Below the pieces are notes generated by a model. That model was not told the DNA's origin, made no database searches, and saw nothing but the letters and a program-made list of their open reading frames with translations. Positions 58,509 to 64,000 of a stretch of DNA of 64,000 bases are shown piece after piece. Source of the stretch: Campanula takesimana (Eukaryota > Streptophyta > Magnoliopsida > Asterales > Campanulaceae); NCBI GenBank assembly GCA_026119855.1, contig JAOWBW010000043.1, positions 1,364,001 through 1,428,000 on the forward strand, read 5' to 3'. Each line of letters opens with the position of its first letter. The first letter of the stretch is position 1. The translations under genes were made by a program, and so were the position numbers.

Positions 58509-59703
58509 AATATCCCACAGTTATTGGGATATCTCTTTGTAAATATTGTGATAATATTCTCGTACATATCTTAGCTATTGTATAGGGTTTAGTTTCCTTA
58601 GATAAGTATAGATCCTAGAATTATGGCACAAGTAAATATCTTTTGTATTTTGTATTTATACCCGGGTTAATCTCGTTTTACTACCCCAATGTTTACATGT
58701 TGTATCGGTTAGGGGCCTATGGTTTTATATTTTTCACTTTAGGACCCAGACTATCGTTTTTGTATCAATTCAGAGCCATGGCAAGAGTTTTGTTAGATTT
58801 TAAACGGAAAGTTAACATGTGCCATCTAAAATCCATTTTCTCTAGGTTTTTTTTTTTTGGTCTTTTCAAGTCATTAGTATATTTAAGCTTTCAAACTCTC
58901 GCCTTATGAAATATTGTTCCAAACAAAAACCTTATAAAGTAATTCCTTCTTATTTATTTATTTTAAAAAATATCTCCCCTACAATTTAATAGACCCAAAC
59001 AAACTGTTTAGGAGTCAATGTGAATGTTCCTTTAATTTTGAGTATTCTTTTTTTTTTTAATTTCTTTTCCTGCGTATGGCTATAACTTAGAAAGAAAGTA
59101 GAACATCAAGCATAAACTAGTTATCACACATAAATTGGGAAAACGATTACAAAAACCAGCAGTATTAATTTTTTTTTCCTTGAGATAATTATTAAAATTA
59201 TAAAATTCTAATTACCCCAAATTTTTGAAAGAAAAAAAGTTAATTTAAGAATCACCCAAACATCAAAAGAGTACTATCAGAACAAGCAGAGTGACTTAAA
59301 GAAAACTTGTGAGTCAATTCATCACTTTTGGCATTAAAATGCGTGATAATTTGAGCAACAATATCACCTAGACTCCCAAATCAAACCAAAGCTAATGAAC
59401 ATGTGATTGATTTGGGTGTACTGCCAAACTATTTTGGTTTAACCATTATTTTTGTGAAAATATCAAATGTCCAAGAGAAAATAGGTGTTAGGATGTGATA
59501 TACCAACTTTCTATTCAAAATATAACGGAATGTTTGTTTAGGCCCTAGATTGATGCGAAAATGGAAGTTCAGGCCCTAAAGCGATAAAAATAAAACTATA
59601 GGCCCCAAAGTGAAACAACATGTAAACCCTGGGGTAGTAAAGTGAGATTAGCCCATTTATACCCATTGGAGATAATGAGAATGGCACGGATTCTATTCTT
59701 TCA
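58503..59703 (+). repeat. 3' LTR of copia 3, split
   Basis: Bases 58503-58663 and 59665-59703 together make 200 bp, equal to the 5' LTR. GATAT follows at 59704. Confidence 0.94.
58664..59654. mobile_element. Mutator-like TIR element inside the copia 3 LTR
   Basis: The 10-bp duplication ATTTATACCC is exact (58654-58663 and 59655-59664). Inverted ends begin GGGTTAATCTC and GGGCTAATCTC and match for about 100 bp, including TTTACTACCCC and GTTTACATGTTG. It is 991 bp and non-coding. Confidence 0.92.
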
Positions 59704-59708
59704 GATAT

Positions 59709-61275
59709 GTTTCTTATATTATAATTTTTCATGTAATAATTATTTATACGTCAAATATATTTTCATATATTTTTTACAAGAAAAATAAGATAATAAAAGG
59801 TATTAATAAACTATAATAACTTAAATACATAATAACAAATATTGTGACTTGGATTGGTTTGTTGATGAGAGGTGAAAAACTTAAATTAAATTAGTGGGGT
59901 TGGGTTGGGGTGTAGGTTGAATATGTGGGAGAAATAGAAATAATATTTTATCGTTGAGTTGAGTTGGGTTGGGTTGGGTTGTTATGGTTATAGGCTTATC
60001 TTACTAGGTTTTTGATGTTTATCTTGATTTCTTCAAGAGCTGATCTTAAATCCTTCAATCTAATGATCTTAAATCCTTCAATCTAGTCTATTCTTGCTCA
60101 AAAATTCCTGATTTCCCTTTGTATTTTTGTACTTTAGGAGTTTTTGTGCTTTTAAGAGTTGCTACAATAGTTTTGAAAATGTATAATTGCTTCAATATCA
60201 ACTTCGAATGTGTATATTTGTTCAATATCAACTTAGAACATGTAGATTTGGTCCATTTCTTCATAATATGATCTGTATCTTGGGGTTAGGTCTTGTTTGT
60301 GTACAATTTCTTGCAATTTTGTGGTCTAATCTGGAGTAAATTGTCTACGCTACATTAATTGAGCTGCCATTGTTGGAACTCGAATTTTAGGGTTGTTCAC
60401 TGCCCATGCCCATATTGAGATCTCTGCCATTGTTAGAGCTTCACTTTGCTTCATTTTTCTCTCTGTTGTGCTAGAGTTAATTTGGACAGTGATATTTTTT
60501 TTAAACTTGAAATACGGGTATACTCAATAAATTTACGGGTGTGTATAAAATGGTACTCCAATATTGTAAAGCATATAAATACGTTTGTGCTGATTAGCAA
60601 GTGCAGCCCGTAGCGCCTTGCACTCCTTCAACCCCGAATTTATTGAATAGTTACATGTAAACCATTAGCAACACACATGAAAAATGTTCGATTATAAGCT
60701 TCCGAACACAGTGTTAAGTGTTCGGCCAATAGGTACCGAACATTGCATTGTGTTCTTTCACAATATATATTTTCTTTTAATTTAATATTTTGCGAAAAAT
60801 TTCATAGAGCATCTTGTGAAAATACATATATTTATATTTTTAGTAAATTACAAAAATGAAAAAGAAATTTGAGAAAAGAGTTTGAAAAATATTTTTAGAA
60901 AATATTTCAATCACCAAGATTGTTTATACCCAATATTAGTATGGTTTTGACATAGATTTAGACAAAGAGTTAGATGAAGAGAAGATCCCTTTTTTTAAAA
61001 AAAAAAAAAAAAAAAGAGGCTATTTTATATTCCAAAGTAGCTTGTTGATTCGACACTTTATTGAGGGGTGTGTTAAAGTTTTAACAAATGTTAATTATGT
61101 GAGGTCAAGTGACTAACATTCTTAACTTTCACTAATAATTTTATTAAGTTCTTAACAAAAAAATTGTCAGACTGATTATATTTTAAACCATGCAATAGTA
61201 AGGTGAGGACAGTTGAAAAATATTTAGTTGAGTGATATGGCATTTCAAACGGGCAAATACTCATGTAATGTAATG
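59709..61275 (-). other. NOV intron stretch without a gene
   Basis: AT-rich sequence with GGTTGGGTTGGG runs near 59895-59975 and a CGAACA/TGTTCG-rich patch near 60690-60760. Bases about 61090-61250 are an inverted match to about 39280-39480. Confidence 0.55.
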
Positions 61276-62122
61276 TAAGACCGTCTCACCAGGTGAGACG
61301 GATCCTCCATGGGTCAAACCCATCAACCCGCCCAACTGTACCCGCCCAATCATGCCCCTTGTTCTCTCAGCGCGCGACACGTGGCGCACTTTAAAAAAGA
61401 CCCAATAACTTTAAAATGCAATATCTTGTGATTTTGAAGTCGGAATTTTTTTTAAAAATATCGTTTTGTTCGTCTCGACGAGACGAATCAAACTAGATAA
61501 GTCATGATATGGTTTTTTTTTTTTAAATATACTTTTTAGCACAAAAAAAAAAAAAAACTGGACTGCTCGCATCGTGAGATGTAACACTTTATTCTGATAA
61601 AAATAACAATTCAGTCTTAAAAAAGTAACACTTTATTGTAAGATGTAACAGCAGTTTTGCAAAAAAAAAAATTGTGGTTAGAAAAAGTAATAATTGAAGT
61701 GTAACACAGTGCATGTATGATTGTAATTTGCTATATAGATGAATGTAACAGTTGTATAGAGTAAATGTTACTTTTTTTCTTTAAAAAAAGAGTAAAAATT
61801 ATTGTATATAACCGGTTTTTGCATTTCAATTGAATGTGAAACCTAGAAAAGTGTTACAATTGAGCAAAAAAAAAAATTACATTCATTTATTATAAAATGT
61901 AACATTTGTTTAGTTGTCAATCTCATGTTATCTTTAATCTATTTCAGTTGTAACTCTTTTTTCTCATATGTAACATTTTTTTTTAAAAAAATGTTACATA
62001 TGAGAAAAAAGAGTTACATTTCTTTATAAAAAGTGTTACTTTTGCTGGCGAGCAAAAAATGTCAGGGAAAAAAATCAGCTCGGCTTGGTTGTGAGCCGTC
62101 TCACGCCGTGAGACGGTCTCAT
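61276..62122. mobile_element. TIR element of the same family as 8421-9470
   Basis: The left end holds GACCGTCTCACCAGGTGAGA and the right end, inverted, GACCGTCTCACGGCGTGAGA. The interior is full of TGTAACA/TGTTACA words and has a near-perfect palindrome at about 61951-62016. No target duplication could be read with confidence. Confidence 0.7.
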
Positions 62123-62189
62123 AGGAGTCCAGCCCGCAAACGATCCTAAAGTTGAGTGACCAAAACATAGTTTTTGCCTATCAACATAC

Positions 62190-62511
62190 CTCAGATACAT
62201 TCTTATCCTTGCATGTCTGCTTCCAGATCCTCAGAAACATCCTTGTATATTTATCAACTTCAGACTTGGGCAGAGATGGTGCAGAGAAAACCCGACTCGT
62301 GATTTCAGAGTTTTCTTGTCTTGGAGATAGTACAATATTGTTTTCATTGATTCTTGTAGCTGCCAAAAGGAGGAGAAACATCAGAGAGAAATTTTCAGCT
62401 GTCAATGCGTTAGAGATCTGAATAATTTCAAATGCAATCTTACAGTCACCCCCTGCCTCTCTTTTTTCTGCATCAACCTTGATCGCGTTCAGGATAGGAC
62501 TAATGAGCTTC
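62190..62511 (-). CDS. NOV: NOV-like exon (107 codons plus one base)
   Basis: Acceptor GCACACAG before GAAGCTC, donor TCTGAG followed by GTATGT. The first base completes a Gly codon begun in the upstream exon. It encodes KLISPILNAIKVDAEKR, ALTAENFSLMFLLLLAATRI and SLPKSEVDKYTRMFLRIWKQ, all open. This segment is assigned to NOV by its matching phases and neighbours more than by recognised motifs. Confidence 0.8.
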
Positions 62512-62759
62512 CTGTGTGCATGCAACATTTACAAATATAGTTCAGCAAAAAAGGATTTTTGACAGATAATGGTGATCCTATTATTGTACTACATTATGCT
62601 CCATTGGGTGTCTTAATTACAAATGGACCGAATTTACAAAATAAATGTAGACATATTCAGAAATTGATGGAATATGATGATGAAACCAAACAGTAAACTT
62701 AAACAAGAGATAGATTCACTAACATTTTGATACTGAAAGATTATACTTGAATCATTATA

Positions 62760-62935
62760 CTCCCTCCGTCCCAACCAAAATGATCTTCTCATTTGCCATT
62801 TCTCATTGTCCCAAAATGTTCTTCACATTTCTACATAATATGCTTAAACAAAGCATGGCTAGTGAAGCGAGTGTTGATATACTTAAAAAGTTTGAATAGT
62901 CAAACGCGAAGATCATTTTGGGATGGGGACGGAGC
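62760..62935. mobile_element. Stowaway-type MITE (family copy B)
   Basis: It begins CTCCCTCCGTCCCAACC after TA (62758-62759) and ends near GGGGACGGAG. It is the same family as 12972-13150. The right end is degraded. It lies between the two NOV exons at the right edge. Confidence 0.8.
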
Positions 62936-63166
62936 CTTCATCTACTCTTTTCTAGGGAGAAGAGGTTAAACACTGACCACATGATAAATAACCATAATCT
63001 AGGCAGGGCTGACCCAAAGGGGAGGGCAGAGAGGGAATCCGCCCAGGATAAATAACCATAATCTATTTGTAGTTGTATGCGTTAGTATTAAAAGAATAAA
63101 AAGTTATGGTACGTACATTAGTTCCCAAAATAAGAAAATGATTCATGAGGGGAAAAGATAACATAC

Positions 63167-63498
63167 CCCAAATTCTGCATTTGTACACAAAAACTATCGA
63201 AGCCTCTAACTGATCGAATCTTGGCAACATAACCAAATAGTTCACCAATTGTGATTCCTTTTCTTTTCCAAGCGAGCTTAGCTAGGCAAGAGATTATCTC
63301 TTCGCTCTCAACGCCAAGAACTTCTGTAATGTCGGGTCCCAAAGAAAAGGTGTGCGCTACAAGCGGATGGTGAAGCAAAGGGCCTAATTCAAGGTCTTCA
63401 AACTGCTCAACCCCCTCACTCTCACAAATTGCCGCCTCTAAATCATATAACAAAGTAATTCTTTGAAGCCCAATTATGCAGCTGATAGATGCATGAAT
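63167..63498 (-). CDS. NOV: NOV-like exon (110 codons plus two bases), first in window
   Basis: Acceptor GCTTTGTAG before ATTCATGC, donor AATTTGGG followed by GTATGT. It encodes IHASISCIIGLQRITLLYDL, then QFEDLELGPLLHHPLVAHTF and TEVLGVESEEIISCLAKL. The LYDLE and LELGPLL..HPLV segments are typical of the N-terminal region of NOV proteins. It is open throughout. The start codon is in an exon beyond the window. Confidence 0.85.
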
Positions 63499-63633
63499 CT
63501 ACAAAGCAAAAGACAAAACAAAATGAGGAAATCAAGAAAACTCAACATTGAACTCGCTATAATCCCTATAAATATTGCATGTTCATACTACATGGATTTA
63601 CTCCCGACTTCATTGAAGACCTTGCAACTATAT

Positions 63634-64000
63634 TGTAACGCCCACAACTTTTGCATGCATTTCATAAATATATTTTTGACGTGCTAGCATTTTGTTATGA
63701 TTGAGATGCACTATTTATGCATATTTGCTTGCTAGTTCCATAGTATAGTTTTGAACATAATTTTGTGTTCTTGTGTTCATTGTCATTTTAACATTTAAAT
63801 AGGAAATGTTATAAACAATAATGTGAAAATGAATTGAAATAGTAATTTCCGTTCAGCTTTGATTGTGTGTACGGAAAATGTTGTAACTCTTTGTAGAAAA
63901 GTCGAAATCCAAATCTGAAAGATACTGGTTAAAATAGACATCAAGGGCTTTCAAATGAATGCTTATTTGACCAATTTGGCCCTGTAAAACGTTGTATGTG
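63634..64000 (+). repeat. Possible start of an LTR
   Basis: TGTAACGCCCACAAC at 63634 resembles the first bases of many plant gypsy LTRs (TGTAACACCCC), and the sequence to the window end has no gene. The other end is outside, so this is only a suggestion. Confidence 0.35.

Larger units (their letters stand above)
52221..59703 (+). mobile_element. Ty1/copia element (copia 3), complete, with two later insertions
   Basis: Both LTRs are 200 bp. The 3' LTR is split into 58503-58663 and 59665-59703 by a TIR element. GATAT is duplicated on both sides (52216-52220 and 59704-59708). The primer-site-like TGGTAATCAGAGACC follows at 52421, and the polypurine tract GTGGGGGAG ends at 58502. All copia domains are present in order. 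A solo LTR at 55329-57011 interrupts pol. Confidence 0.95.
23872..63498 (-). pseudogene. NOV: NO VEIN (NOV)-like gene, ten exons, damaged
   Basis: Exons on the minus strand, 5' to 3': 63167-63498, 62190-62511, 39001-39108, 36423-36603, 32880-34522, 30707-30819, 29389-29761, 29001-29318, 25496-25753, 23872-25041. Every junction has GT..AG ends and the phases agree throughout, giving 4818 bp or 1606 codons; earlier exons lie beyond the window. Arabidopsis NO VEIN is a nuclear protein needed for vein patterning and auxin-dependent cell-fate decisions, with an HSP90-type ATPase domain and a C-terminal DUF3883. Here the large exon has stops at 33090-33092 and 32904-32906. The HATPase core and central region are missing between the exons at 32880 and 30707. 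The rest is open and well conserved, so the gene broke recently or is kept in altered form. The 23-kb intron at 39109-62189 is filled with retrotransposons. Confidence 0.9.

Noticed and set aside
1..64000. tRNA, rRNA or microRNA genes
   Set aside because: I saw no clear tRNA or rRNA sequence. The 31044 hairpin is a transposon fold-back, and its arms are too long and too repetitive for a typical microRNA precursor.

Overview
This is a repeat-dense stretch of a flowering-plant nuclear genome. The signs are GT..AG spliced exons of a plant-specific gene, LTR retrotransposons of both plant superfamilies, RTE-type LINE pieces, and many Stowaway, hAT and Mutator-like MITEs. A eudicot seems likely, but the sequence alone does not fix the species.

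The only host gene I can support is a homologue of NO VEIN (NOV), on the minus strand from about 63.5 kb down to its stop codon at 23,872. I place ten exons whose splice sites and phases all agree, 1606 codons in total; the 5' end lies beyond the window. It encodes the N-terminal NOV region, a large exon running up to the start of the HATPase domain, and an intact C-terminal part ending in DUF3883. It is damaged. Two in-frame stop codons lie in the large exon. The HATPase core and the long central region that follows it in the family appear to be deleted, in a way that keeps exon phase. One intron is 23 kb long because retrotransposons have piled into it.

Layout. 1-7,963: a decayed Ty3/gypsy chromovirus-like element (5' LTR cut by the window edge) with an extra coiled-coil/AT-hook reading frame before gag. 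8-14.7 kb: TIR elements, MITEs and minisatellites. 14,743-23,614: a young, complete LTR element with near-identical LTRs and a CTAAC target duplication, lying in minus orientation. It carries a gag-like gene, no pol, and a 76-bp tandem array, and sits about 250 bp downstream of the NOV stop. 23.9-39.1 kb: NOV exons J to C, with MITEs, two Mutator-like TIR elements and RTE LINE pieces in the introns. 39.1-62.2 kb: the giant NOV intron. It holds a truncated copia element (minus) broken by a chimeric copia element (42,161-50,186), which is itself hit by a Stowaway MITE; and a second complete copia (52,221-59,703) broken by a solo LTR and a TIR element. 62.2-63.5 kb: NOV exons B and A. 63.6 kb to the end: possibly the start of another LTR.

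All transposon coding regions contain frameshifts or stops except the gag-like gene of the young element. Several stops look like C-to-T changes at CAG or TGG codons, as expected in silenced, methylated DNA. Target duplications could be read for at least thirteen insertions, so the order of insertion can be reconstructed.
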